64,000 nt of DNA from the NCBI GenBank assembly GCA_933207985.1, contig OW240912.1, positions 229,227,672-229,291,671 on the forward strand, in the 5' to 3' direction. The translations under genes and the position numbers were made by a program. The notes below the pieces were generated by a model. That model searched no databases. It was not told the DNA's origin and was given only the letters and a program-made list of their open reading frames with translations. Positions 34,866 through 44,295 of this stretch are shown here, piece by piece. The stretch is from Pelobates cultripes. Lineage: Eukaryota > Chordata > Amphibia > Anura > Pelobatidae. Numbering within the stretch: the first letter of the stretch is position 1; the number at the start of each line of letters is the position of its first letter.

Positions 34866-35009
34866 GTCACATGCATTTATTTATTAAATGTTTAAATTGT
34901 CATACTATACTTATACTGTGCATGTGCTTTGGTCATTCATGGGCTTATTTATTGGGGACATAAAATGAATTCAGAATATATTTCTACATTTGGGGCTACA
35001 ACTCAGCAT

Positions 35010-35870
35010 TCAGAAAATATAATTTGGATGTTGAGAGTGAAGAGGAACTGATTTTAATGGTGCCACACTTGGCCTTATATGACAATCCCCATACAAGGTG
35101 TACGCCCACATGAACCTGACTGTAGACTGATTTACAACATCACAGACCAATAACAATAAGGTTACAAGGCATGACACTCCCACACACAGCACACAATCCC
35201 TCCCCTCTGCCTGGGAGATAATTGAGTATTAACTCAATTATCTCCAGGGCAGAAAAAAAACACATATTTCTATAAAACCCCAACAGTACCCCCAAAACAC
35301 ATAAGATCCCCACAAATGATACACCCCTGATAGCCTTGATCTGGGTGACCAACATATCCAAAAATCACCCAGATCAGTTTGGGGGTTCAGGAATTCTATG
35401 AAAGTCACATTTTGACCGACCGCACGCATGGTCCTATGCCCAAAACAGTTCCAGAGAATCAGGCTGTGCGGTCGGTCTATTTCAGGAATTCAAAATAAAG
35501 TCCAAACTACCAAATGTAGCCGTTCGTGGGTAAAGTCAGTTTATGTCTCTCGTTCAAGAGTTTTTTCTTACCGAACGCTGTTCGACTCCCGTTTGAATAG
35601 CCGAACATCCGTGGAAGGTAAATAGTTAGCGGTGTTCGTTATGTCGAGTGTCCGATTTGAGTTCCATATACTCGATGACCAAACACCACTCATTGGGCTC
35701 GCGACTTAAGATGGCCGTTGCCACGTGTTCAAATGCCGCTTCAGAAGTTCGAAGTGTTACTGTACAAGTCCAAACAGGCACAAACAGTGTCTTTAACCAC
35801 AGTTTATTTCAGGGGCCATAGTCACAAGGCAGAAGGCAGGCAGACAGGCTCCTCCAAAAACCAGTGACGA
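35010..35870 (-). repeat. Diverged long repeat, copy 1 (possible LTR)
   Basis: It shares an ordered set of phrases with 37060-37740: a palindrome built on gggagataatt/aattatctcc (35212-35245), 'gatctgggtgacc', 'cactcgatgaccaa' (about 35666) and 'taagatggc'. A TATA-like cttatatgac region on the opposite strand hints that it is an LTR read on the minus strand. Confidence 0.45.
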
Positions 35871-37059
35871 GGTTCAGTTCGTCATATGTGGGATATACTA
35901 ATAACTCAGTATAAACACATTGATATATTTCACATTTTATATATATTTATGGTATATGGGATTTATTTTCCTTATGAGACACATTTTATTCACCCCTTAA
36001 GAACAGAGCTTCAGAAATAAAAGGCCAGCATGACGGAACATTTCTCGCATGTGTCCTTAAGAGGTTAAACCCAGTCATCAAGCTCTTATCTGAATTTTCC
36101 TTAATTTCTACAGTATGATTTACAGAATGAAATTACAGTATACTGCAAATGGAAATATATATTTTTTTAAATCTACAGTGATTATCTTTCTGTTACTAAT
36201 ACCTAAGATTTGCTTTCAGTGTAGTAATAGCCCTTAAATTGTAATACTGCGTGTGAAACATTGACATCATTTTCTTTTCTAAATAATGTTTGATCAATAC
36301 ATTCAAAATTAAAACAATGCTTGGATTTCTACCAATATTATTTTTATTTTGGATATACAGTTACACGTGTAAGAGAAAAAATATATATATTAATGCATCC
36401 AGGGAAGATTTAATAAATAATAGATTTAATGGAAATATTCTAAAACACAGTGGCAACATCTTGAAAAGGACTAAAATATAGTCGCTGGTAAAATGGAATA
36501 TACATTGGAATCTATAATGTAATATATAATGGAATATAGTCTGAGAGAGAAATATGCAATGCCTTTTCTAGGGTCGCACAGTTTTTATGCAGTAGTATTG
36601 TCAACCGCTGTGTTTGGATGACTAGAGCTTCATCTGAGTGGTAGGTATTTCCAAAGTTATGAGCTTTGAGCTTAGCAGGTTTTTCCCTCTGGGGTTCTTG
36701 ATGATGTCGAAGAGGCCTACTATGCATCCTTAGATCTGTTGAAGAGCTTCTGGAAGCTGACAGCTACAGTGAAATGTTGGATACCTTTGCCGTTTCGGGA
36801 CACAGAAGAGTTAGGTATGTTTCCATTCACTCATAACTGGTGGTATAATCAGCTGGTTAGCTTCTTCCATAATGCATTTAGAAGACAGTTGAAAGTACTA
36901 GCCTCGGTAAGAGTATCCATACTACAGCTGAAAGCAGGTGAATAATGGTTGGTTTGGAGTGTAACAAACTCCCTGTTATTTTGTATACACCATTTGTTCG
37001 TACTCTCCCGAAATCCTAAGGTCGTGGGAAAAATCAATCCATTCGCTGTTCACATTCCC
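35871..37059. other. Unassigned segment between the two diverged repeats; contains a small MITE
   Basis: If the flanking repeats are LTRs this would be the internal region of a short, non-autonomous element. Minus-strand pieces near 36900-36520 give short frames but no identified gag or pol motif. The MITE at 35989-36067 is inside. Confidence 0.4.
35989..36067. mobile_element. Short MITE with CCCCTTAAG ends
   Basis: About 79 bp, starting caccccttaagaac and ending gtccttaagaggttaaa. The ends are inverted and resemble the terminal sequence of the ~330-bp family (22940, 59350). Confidence 0.7.
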
Positions 37060-37740
37060 AAACATCAGTCGAGACTTGATGAATGGTACAATTGTAATGT
37101 TTTATTCCGGCCAAATGGTCCACTTATATACACAGACCCCCAGCATGGGGTCTCAAGCAAAAACATAGTAAAACATGCCCCAAACACTCCCACAACACGC
37201 CCTGAAGTCTCTGTGTCTGGGAGATAATTTAGTGTACTTTGCTTAAACTAATTATCTCCCAGGCACTAGAGTTACAAAGTGTAAAACATAAAATATTAAC
37301 AATAAACATAATATATATCTGAACCCTCACAAGTCTTATATCCCCAGATAACCTGGATCTGAGCACCCAAGTTGTTCAAATTAGTTCTAGTGAAATAGTG
37401 GTAGCGGTCAGTCACTTTTGGGAAATCAGAACCGAAAATGTTGAACGGTTCCCCTGGCTCATAGGTAGCGACTGTTCACCTAGTTCGTGCGAACATCCTA
37501 CCGAACAGTGCTCTGTTTTGTCAGGAAAAGAATCAGGTGTTCGTATAAAATCACCAGTGTTCGCTCGGTCGAGTATCCGGCTTATAGTTCCAGACACTCG
37601 ATGACCAAGTCCCGCTGCCTGCGTTCATGCGATAAGATGGCTACCGTTTTCTCCAGCATGTGTTGTTTGGTTATACAAACGGCGGTCACAGAGGGAGAGC
37701 ACTTAAGTCTGTGTTTTCTTATTTGAAGTTCAATGAGCAT
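37060..37740 (-). repeat. Diverged long repeat, copy 2 (possible LTR)
   Basis: Partner of 35010-35870, same orientation. It has the palindrome 37218-37262 (tgggagataattt against aaactaattatctccca). On the minus strand a TATA-like tgtatataag is present (plus cttatatacacag at about 37123). Confidence 0.45.
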
Positions 37741-38876
37741 GGGAAATTAACAGGGATAAATAAATACAGTATTTTGTCACATGGAGGTCCACTGTTCTAG
37801 TTAGCTTTCTCAATGTAATTTTGATATGAAACGTACTGTGCCTGCTTTTCCCAGAAGTGGTGCAGGGATAGCACCAACCAACACAAGGGGGGGAGCGACA
37901 GGGTTTAGAATTGAGTGTGGACTCCTTGAGATGCGGTAGAGTGGCCACCTCTCCAACCCACCTGCTTAAACAAGCTGACATAAGGAAGTTCAGAGCAAAC
38001 TCTCATATAGGCTCTAGGAAATTCCCCTAAGGAAGCCATAATGCTCCCTGGAGACATCTTCCTAAGATCTGATAGCTAATAGTTGTTTATATAGATGTTA
38101 CTTAAAATAGCAGGCATCCTTGGAGCTTTTGAACCATGTGTCCTCTCAGAATGGTTGTTAAGCCCCATTCCCCCAATACATTTTAAATATTTTAAGAATT
38201 AAGCATTAAAATATCACTAAATAAATGTAGGAAATAACATGAAAAATATGACATTGACTTTTAGTGAACTGACCCATAGATGTGCTTTTTTATGAAATTT
38301 GTTAGTGAAACAGCGCAGGCACACCGTGCAATATAGAATTTGGGATAATTAAGGACATAATTCAGTAGAATATAAAAGAAGAAAATAAATGAAAACCAAT
38401 AAAATTAAGTAAATTAAACAATGAATTGGTACAGATGAATAAATGTATGAAACAGTGCCGGTGCTGAATAATGATAGAATGAAGTAAGGACATTAAATTA
38501 AATTGCAATACTTTTATTAGATTTGCCCTCACCCACCACTCTGACCTCTGCCTACCCTTCCCTGGGCTGACATTATTAATGTAGCCTGATTTAATGTGAT
38601 TTGAATGTTTAATGTGTTGATCAATGGCTGTGTCCCTACTAATCCTTGTAAAGTACTCTGGATAGGGGTACTACATAATATATACAAATAAGAAAAATAA
38701 TAAAATCTATCTGGATGTAAGTATGTTAACACAGAAACAGCTGAAGTTAGAAATTCCTATTTTGTAAAAAACAATGCTTTAATTATTGATTGCTCACATT
38801 ATTCTAATAGAAAATACCCTCCTCTATATAAATACCCTCCTCTATATAAATGTCAACCTTTGTGTATCTTAATTGT
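37741..38876. other. No feature seen
   Basis: AT-rich, unassigned. Confidence 0.45.
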
Positions 38877-39074
38877 AAGGGACATTATAGGCACCAAGAC
38901 CACTTCATCTCATTGAAGCTTTCTAGGTGCAGTGTCCCTGTCCTTTTAGCACTGGAATGACAGCCACTAGAGATACTTCCTGCAGTTTCACAAAGTGCTG
39001 GATGTTCTCACGCTTTGATTAATTCAGTGCTTTCCTATAGGGAAGGCCTAATGCATGTGTCCTTGCTGACGTTG
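38877..39074 (+). mobile_element. TTAA-type MITE, left part; target of the gypsy insertion
   Basis: It starts aagggacattataggcacc with the usual hairpin (accacttcatctcattgaag) and interior (tgacagccactagag). It continues at 44116 after the gypsy element. Confidence 0.75.
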
Positions 39075-39706
39075 TGTCACGTATTCATCCGCTTATAGAA
39101 ATGTGGTTAATGACATTTACTGTCCACACAGGAAAAGTTGTGCCGAGCAGCAACCTAATCCACAGAAGAGTTAATGCTGAGCAGTAATTGTGCAAATGAA
39201 ACCTGGTGTCATGTATTCATCCGCTTAGAGAAAAGTGATTAATGACATTTACTGTCCACACAGGAAAAGTTGTGCTGAGCAGCAACCTAATCCACAGAAG
39301 GGTTAATGCTGAGCAGCAATTATGCAAATGAAACCTAGTAACTGACTTTGGGGTCAAAGGCCGGTTACAGCCTATCAGAACTAAAGGAGGGGTATTTAGG
39401 CCCAGTTCTCAGCCTGCTCAGTGCCCTGTCGTGGTTTCCCTTGTGGTTGTCTGAGAGCGCGTTCCTGTTTATAGTTTTCTACCTGGTTTTGACTTTGGCT
39501 TTGTTTATTGACTTCTCTATATTCTGGTATCCTGACTCCTGGCTTTCCTCATCGCTGTGTCCCTTTCTGTGTTCCCTGACCTCGGCTAGTATTTTTGACT
39601 ATTCTTTGTACGTTAAATCCGGCCATTCTAAGGACCGGTAATACGCTACTTATTTGTCATCCGTGCTGTACAGTTCTACGTGCTGGATCAAACAGTAATC
39701 CTGACA
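39075..39706 (+). repeat. 5' LTR, 632 bp
   Basis: Ends are TGTCA and TGACA. Two tandem units of 132 bp occur at 39075-39206 and 39207-39338. A TATTTA box is at 39393-39398, and a transcription start would be expected near 39420. The last 162 bp are matched by the 3' LTR stub at 43954-44115. Confidence 0.92.
39393..39434 (+). promoter_or_regulatory. LTR promoter: TATA-like box and inferred transcript start
   Basis: TATTTA is at 39393-39398. Thirty bases downstream, gccctgtcgtgg (39423-39434) is inferred as the RNA 5' end, because it can pair with the bases just after the LTR. Confidence 0.5.
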
Positions 39707-39718
39707 TTACGACATGGC
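39707..39718 (+). other. Candidate self-priming primer-binding site
   Basis: No TGG-type tRNA binding site starts directly at the LTR end. Instead, ttacgacatggc can pair with gccctgtcgtgg at 39423-39434: nine Watson-Crick pairs, two G-U pairs and one mismatch. This is the arrangement known from the Tf1/sushi group. Confidence 0.5.
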
Positions 39719-40652
39719 CATAGATCCTGTAGAACTGTGTCAGCACATAGCTGCTTGCGAGAGGAAATTAGAGGAGAATGATCACCGCATGGATCAATTC
39801 ACTCAGGCTTCAAGTACGCTTCTCGCTTGAACGGAGCATCTGCAGCCTGCAGCGTCTCCTCCTATAGCACCTCTACCCTGTGTACCTTCACCCACTGTTA
39901 ATAGGACTTCTAGCATCTCCTTATCACCATCCCTACAGTTTGATGGCAATATCCAGGAATGCAGGGGTTTTCTTAATCAGGTGGAGTACCATTTTGAGAC
40001 CTCACCAGGGTCATTCCCCACGGACAGAGCAAGAATTGGTTATCTAATGAATCAATTAAAGGGCAAGGCCCTTGTCTGGGCTAATTCGTTGTGGGAGAGT
40101 AATCGGAGCATAGCTCATAATTACCAGGAATTCCTTGCTGAATTCAAGCTCACGTTTGAGCCATTGGGTAGAGAGGATGACGCCTCCACTGCCCTAATGC
40201 ACATCAGACAAGGTAACCGGTCTATCTCGGATTATGCTATTGAATTCCGTAATTTAGCTTCCGAGGTAGACTGGACTAACAATGGGTTAATCTCAGCATT
40301 TAAAAAGGGTCTCTCAGAGACTATACTAGATGAGATAGCCGCTAAAGAATTACCTAAGAGTCTTAACGAATTTATTACGTTTGTCATGCATATTGATAAT
40401 AGGTTAAGACTCAGAGAAGTCACCAGAAGCAAGACCAGACGTACGGCTATGTCCCTAGCACCTCAATTCTCTAAACCTGTTTTGTCTAACCTCTCTGTAC
40501 AGTCCGAACCCGAACCTAGGCAGTTGGGGGTCACTAGACTGTCAGAGGCCGAAAAACAGTATAGGAGAAGGGAGGGGTTATGCCTATATTGCGGTAGAAA
40601 GGGACATATGATAACTAATTGTCCAGTGCGTCTGGAAAACTTCCGCACCTAA
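39714..40652 (+). pseudogene. Gag of the sushi-type element, one internal stop
   Basis: ATG at 39714 lies seven bases after the LTR. The frame runs to TAA at 40650-40652 (312 codons before the stop), broken once by TGA at 39828-39830 (codon 39); the minus-strand copy has AGA there. After the stop, the frame is open again with an internal ATG at 39981. The capsid region is 'RARIGYLMNQLKGKALVWAN' to 'IEFRNLASEVDW'. At the C-terminus is CLYCGRKGHMITNC, a CCHC zinc knuckle for RNA packaging (about 40582-40623). The resemblance to sushi, PEG10 and RTL gag is from recalled family patterns. Confidence 0.88.
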
Positions 40653-40680
40653 GAACCTTAAGGGGCAGATCTTAGGTGTG

Positions 40681-41465
40681 ATGGAGTTGTCCTCTAACAA
40701 AAACAAAAGTAGATTCCTCCTTGAGGTATCTATTTCCCTTGATAACAAGAAGTTTTCTTGCAGTGCCCTAATGGACTCAGGTGCTGCTGGAAATTTTATT
40801 GATGTCCAGTTTATTAGGTGTAATGAGATACCGGTCAGGGAGAGACCTACGCCGCTAGCTGTAGAGGCTATTGATGGTAGACCACTCACACAACCGCTTA
40901 TAACCCACGAAACTGTCCCTATTACGATCTCCATTGGGGTCTCCCATAGGGAGGAGATGACGTTTCAGGTTATTACTTCTCCATCATGTCCTATCATATT
41001 AGGGTTTCCGTGGCTGAGTAAGCACAATCCCTATATTGACTGGGCTAATGGGGAGTTATTAGAATGGGGTAAAGAGTGTATGGGGAGATGTATAAAACCA
41101 GTACTAAAGAGATTGGATACTATTGACCTTCCCACTACCACTCCCCAAACTCCTGGAGTTCCCATACAATACAGAGAACTTCAGGAGGTGTTTAACAAGG
41201 CTCAATCCAATGTATTGCCTCCCCACAGAGCATATGACTGTGCCATTAACCTGTTTCCAGGTGCTATGCCACCTAAGGGGGCAGTTTATGCCTTATCTCC
41301 CCAGGAGAGTAAAATAATGGAGGAATACATCAAAGAATCATTGAGCAAAGGGCACATAAGAAAGTCATCCTCACCAGCTGGTGCAGGATTCTTTTTTGTT
41401 GAGAAAAAGGGTGGTGAGTTACGCCCTTGCATAGACTACAGGGCACTTAATAAAATCACTGTAAA
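40681..41465 (+). pseudogene. Pol part 1: aspartic protease and RT N-terminus
   Basis: It is in the +1 frame relative to gag. ATG is at 40681 but the frame is open further upstream across the gag stop, so either frameshifting or re-initiation could make it. Protease: 'CSALMDSGAAGNFID' holds the catalytic DSG, and 'PIILGFPWL' is the later strand. Then comes the linker 'YRELQEVFNKAQSNVLPPHRAYDCAI', and RT entry 'FFVEKKGGELRPCIDYRALN'. The register is lost at the A run 41463-41467, where one base is missing compared with the frame that follows, so the nominal frame to 41634 is meaningless after this point. Confidence 0.88.
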
Positions 41466-42560
41466 AATGCATACCCTATCCCACTCATTTCCGAATTGTT
41501 CGATAGACTTCAGGGAGCTAAAGTATTTACTAAGCTTGACCTTAGGAGCGCTTACAATTTGGTTAGAATTAAAGAGAATCATGAGTGGAAGACGGCATTT
41601 AATAACCGTAGTGGACACTATGAATATCTGGTAATGCCATTTGGGTTATGCAACGCCCCGGCCGTATTCCAAGACTTTATAAATGATGTACTCAGGGAAT
41701 TCATTTACTCATTTGTCTTGGTTTATTTGGACGACATTTTGGTGTATTCCCCTGATCTTCAGACTCACCACTCCCATGTGAAACAGGTTCTGCAGACGTT
41801 GTTGAAAAATAAACTTTATTGTAAATTAGAAAAGTGCATATTTGACCAGCCTGAAGTCCACTTTTTGGGTTACAACATCTCTGCATCGAGATTTCAAATG
41901 GATCCTAAAAAACTAGAGGCTGTACTACACTGGCCATTACCCTCTGGTTTAAAAGCCATTCAAAGGTTTATTGGTTTTGCCAACTATTACAGAAGATTCA
42001 TCAAGGGATTTTCTTCTGTAATAGCCCCAATCACAAATATGACTCGCAAAGGGGTTAGTAGCACGGTATTGTCCAAAGAGGCTGTGAATGCTTTTGAGAC
42101 TCTTAAACAAAGATTTGCCTCTGCGGACATACTAAAACATCCCAACACTAGTAAACCTTTTATATTGAAGGTTGATGCATCCGAGACAGGGGTAGGGGCT
42201 GTTCTCTCTCAGAGAGAAAGCCAGGGAACACCATTGCATCCTTGTGGCTACTTCTCCAGAAAGATGTCTCCTGCTGAGCGCAACTACGATATTGGCAATA
42301 GAGAACTGTTGGCCATTATTCTTGCCCTCAAGGAGTGGCAACATCTTTTGGAGGGTTCCAAGGACCCCCTGTTGATCATAACCGACCACAAAAATCTGGC
42401 ATATATAGGGGATGCCAAACGCTTGTCTTCCAGACAGGCTAGATGGTCACTGTTCCTTTCACGTTTTAACTTTCTCATTACTTATAGACCTGGTTCTAAA
42501 AATACCAAGGCTGATGCCTTGTCCAGGCAATTTGATAATGAGTCAGCTCCGAACAGGTGA
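41466..42560 (+). pseudogene. Pol part 2: RT and RNase H
   Basis: The RT palm has 'KLDLRSAYNLVRIKE' (catalytic Asp), 'FGLCNAPAVFQDFIN' and 'LVYLDDILVYS' (YLDD). Then follow 'HFLGYNIS' and the connection 'NYYRRFIKGFS'. RNase H starts at 'LKVDASETGVGAVLSQ', with 'NRELLAIILALKEW' and 'ITDHKNL' giving its acidic residues, and ends at 'DALSRQFD'. This stretch is intact over about 355 codons. The frame closes with TGA at 42558-42560, one base out of phase with the integrase frame. Confidence 0.9.
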
Positions 42561-43180
42561 CATCTCCTATTATTCCACCAGAGTGTATTATTGCTACTAC
42601 TGTCCTCTCACTGTCTTCTCCACTGCTTGGCACCATACTGGAGGCCCAGCCTCAGGCGCCCAGTGGTAAACCGTGTGATAAACTGTTCGTTTCCCTATGT
42701 GAAAGGGTTAATATCATGAAAGTGTTCCATGACAATATAACTGCTGGACACCCGGGCATCAATAAGTCCACTGCCGCGATCACTAGATCATTTTGGTGGG
42801 ATTCACTCAGGAAAGATGTAAAGGAGTATGTGCAGGCATGTTCTGTGTGTGTAGTTTCTAAGGTGACTCATGCACTTCCTTGTGGCCTGTTGCAGCCTCT
42901 TCCTGTTCCTGAGATTCCATGGTCCCACTTATCCATGGACTTTATTGTTGAGCTTCCTAGCCCTGCTGGGTTCACTACTATTCTCATGGTTGTAGACCGA
43001 TTTTCTAAGATGGCTCACTTCATTCCTCTCAAGAAGTTGCCATCTTCGCAAGATTTGGTCCTAATTTTCATACGTGAAATTGTCCGCTTGCATGGCATCC
43101 CCCACAATATTGTGTCTGATAGGGGCTCTCAGTTTGTGTCCAGGTTCTGGAGGGCGTTCAGTAAACAATTGGGGGATTGA
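42557..43180 (+). pseudogene. Pol part 3: integrase zinc and catalytic core (N-terminal part)
   Basis: An HHCC-type region is 'VFHDNITAGHPGIN' then 'YVQACSVC'. The core has 'WSHLSMDFIVELP' (first Asp), 'LMVVDRFSKMAHFIPL' and 'GIPHNIVSDRGSQFVS' (second Asp). The register is lost in the G run at 43169-43175, where one extra base puts the rest in another frame. Linked to part 2 by a one-base shift near 42545-42557. Confidence 0.88.
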
Positions 43181-43853
43181 TCTCTCCTTCTCCTCCTCCT
43201 ACCATCCACAGACCAATGGTACAGCTGAGAGGGCTAACCAGTCATTAGAAGTTTATTTGCGTTGTTTTATTAATAGCACACAAGACAATTGGTCCGAACT
43301 ACTCCCGTGGGCCGAGTTCGCTAGAAACAATGCTGTTCATGACTCCTCTGGGCACAGTCCATTGTTTGTCAATAATGGTAGGCATCCTACGGTTCTCCCT
43401 GCGGTATTTTCTGATACTGCCATTCCTGCTCTGGATGAGCTTAAGGTCCCTAGCATGAAGTTTGCCCCCAGATTCCTTGGTCCCTATAGAGTGCTTCGTA
43501 GGATCAATCCAGTGTCTTACTCTCCGGCTCTTCCTGCATCTTTAGGGATTCCCAACACTTTTCATGTGTCCTTACTCAATCCTCTTGTCTGCAATAGATA
43601 TACTGTTCCTTGTGTTCCTCCCCCTCCGGTGGTGGTGGGTGGTCAGGAAGAGTATGAGGTATCTTCTATCATGGATTCTAGGTTTTCTCGGGGCACTTTA
43701 CAGTACTTGGTTGTTTGGAAAGGTTACGGTCCTGCTGATCGCTCTTGGGTTTCGGCTCCTGACCTGCATGCGGGCCATAAGATCCGCGCTTTTCACGCTA
43801 AATTTCCTCTCAAGCCTGGTCCTGTCCGCCCGGTGGGCGTTCTTCAGGTGGGG
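43176..43853 (+). pseudogene. Pol part 4: integrase C-terminus and chromodomain, cut by gap
   Basis: It continues with 'SYHPQTNGTAERANQSLE', which carries the catalytic Glu, then 'LLPWAEFARNN'. A jump from 'PALDE' to 'LKVPSMKFAPRFLGPYRVL' looks too short: the usual segment of about 60-80 residues between them is missing, an in-frame deletion by recalled family length. Then 'IPNTFHVSLLNPL' (GPF-like end) and a chromodomain, 'EEYEVSSIMDSRFSRG...YLVVWKGYGPADRSWVS', with aromatic cage positions. Chromodomains steer integration to marked chromatin. The frame runs into the N gap. Confidence 0.88.
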
Positions 43854-43953
43854 NNNNNNNNNNNNNNNNNNNNNNNNNNNNNNNNNNNNNNNNNNNNNNN
43901 NNNNNNNNNNNNNNNNNNNNNNNNNNNNNNNNNNNNNNNNNNNNNNNNNNNNN
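43854..43953. other. Assembly gap (100 N)
   Basis: Exactly 100 N. It hides the end of pol, the polypurine tract and about 470 bp of the 3' LTR (the part matching 39075-39544), so the real gap is probably 470 bp or more. Confidence 0.95.
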
Positions 43954-44115
43954 TTCCTCATCGCTGTGTCCCTTTCTGTGTTCCCTGACCTCGGCTAGTA
44001 TTTTTGACTATTCTTTGTACGTTAAATCCGGCCATTCTAAGGACCGGTAATACGTTACTTATTTGTCATTCGTGCTGTACAGTTCTACGTGCTGGATCAA
44101 ACAGTAATCCTGACA
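43954..44115 (+). repeat. 3' LTR, last 162 bp
   Basis: It corresponds to 39545-39706 with few differences and ends TGACA before the target duplication. Confidence 0.92.
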
Positions 44116-44295
44116 CGTTGACAAAGATGGAGCCAGCACTGAGAGACCTTGGCACTGGAATGAGATAAGTGTTTAAAGGTTTTTAGCCCTTTAATCACAG
44201 GATGGGGGAGCCAGACAATGGCTTTAGGGCTTAGGGACACTAAAGTATTAGGAATACAGATTTGTATTTATAATGCTATAGTGTTCCTTTACTTT
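44116..44295 (+). mobile_element. TTAA-type MITE, right part
   Basis: It continues the MITE from 38877-39074 and ends gctatagtgttccttta (about 44276-44291), with a hairpin built on attaggaatac/gtatttataat. Confidence 0.65.

Larger units (their letters stand above)
39070..44120 (+). mobile_element. Sushi-type Ty3/gypsy LTR retrotransposon (chromovirus), near complete
   Basis: The element is 39075-44115, flanked by the exact 5-bp repeat cgttg (39070-39074, 44116-44120). Order: 5' LTR (39075-39706), gag, protease, RT, RNase H, integrase, chromodomain, an assembly gap of 100 N, and the last 162 bp of the 3' LTR. Gag resembles the sushi/PEG10 type, and a chromodomain follows integrase. Coding regions carry one stop and at least three frameshifts, so this copy cannot move on its own. 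It lies in a MITE. Confidence 0.93.

Noticed and set aside
36739..36945. A 68-codon frame with tryptophans and a plausible fold
   Set aside because: No family match by eye, no splice context, and it lies between two repeat copies. Left unassigned.
39348..39641. A 97-codon frame in the sushi-type LTR, also open in the minus-strand copy (550-843)
   Set aside because: It starts with TTG, not ATG, and is kept open simply because the two LTRs are so similar. No sign of coding constraint can be drawn from two near-identical copies.
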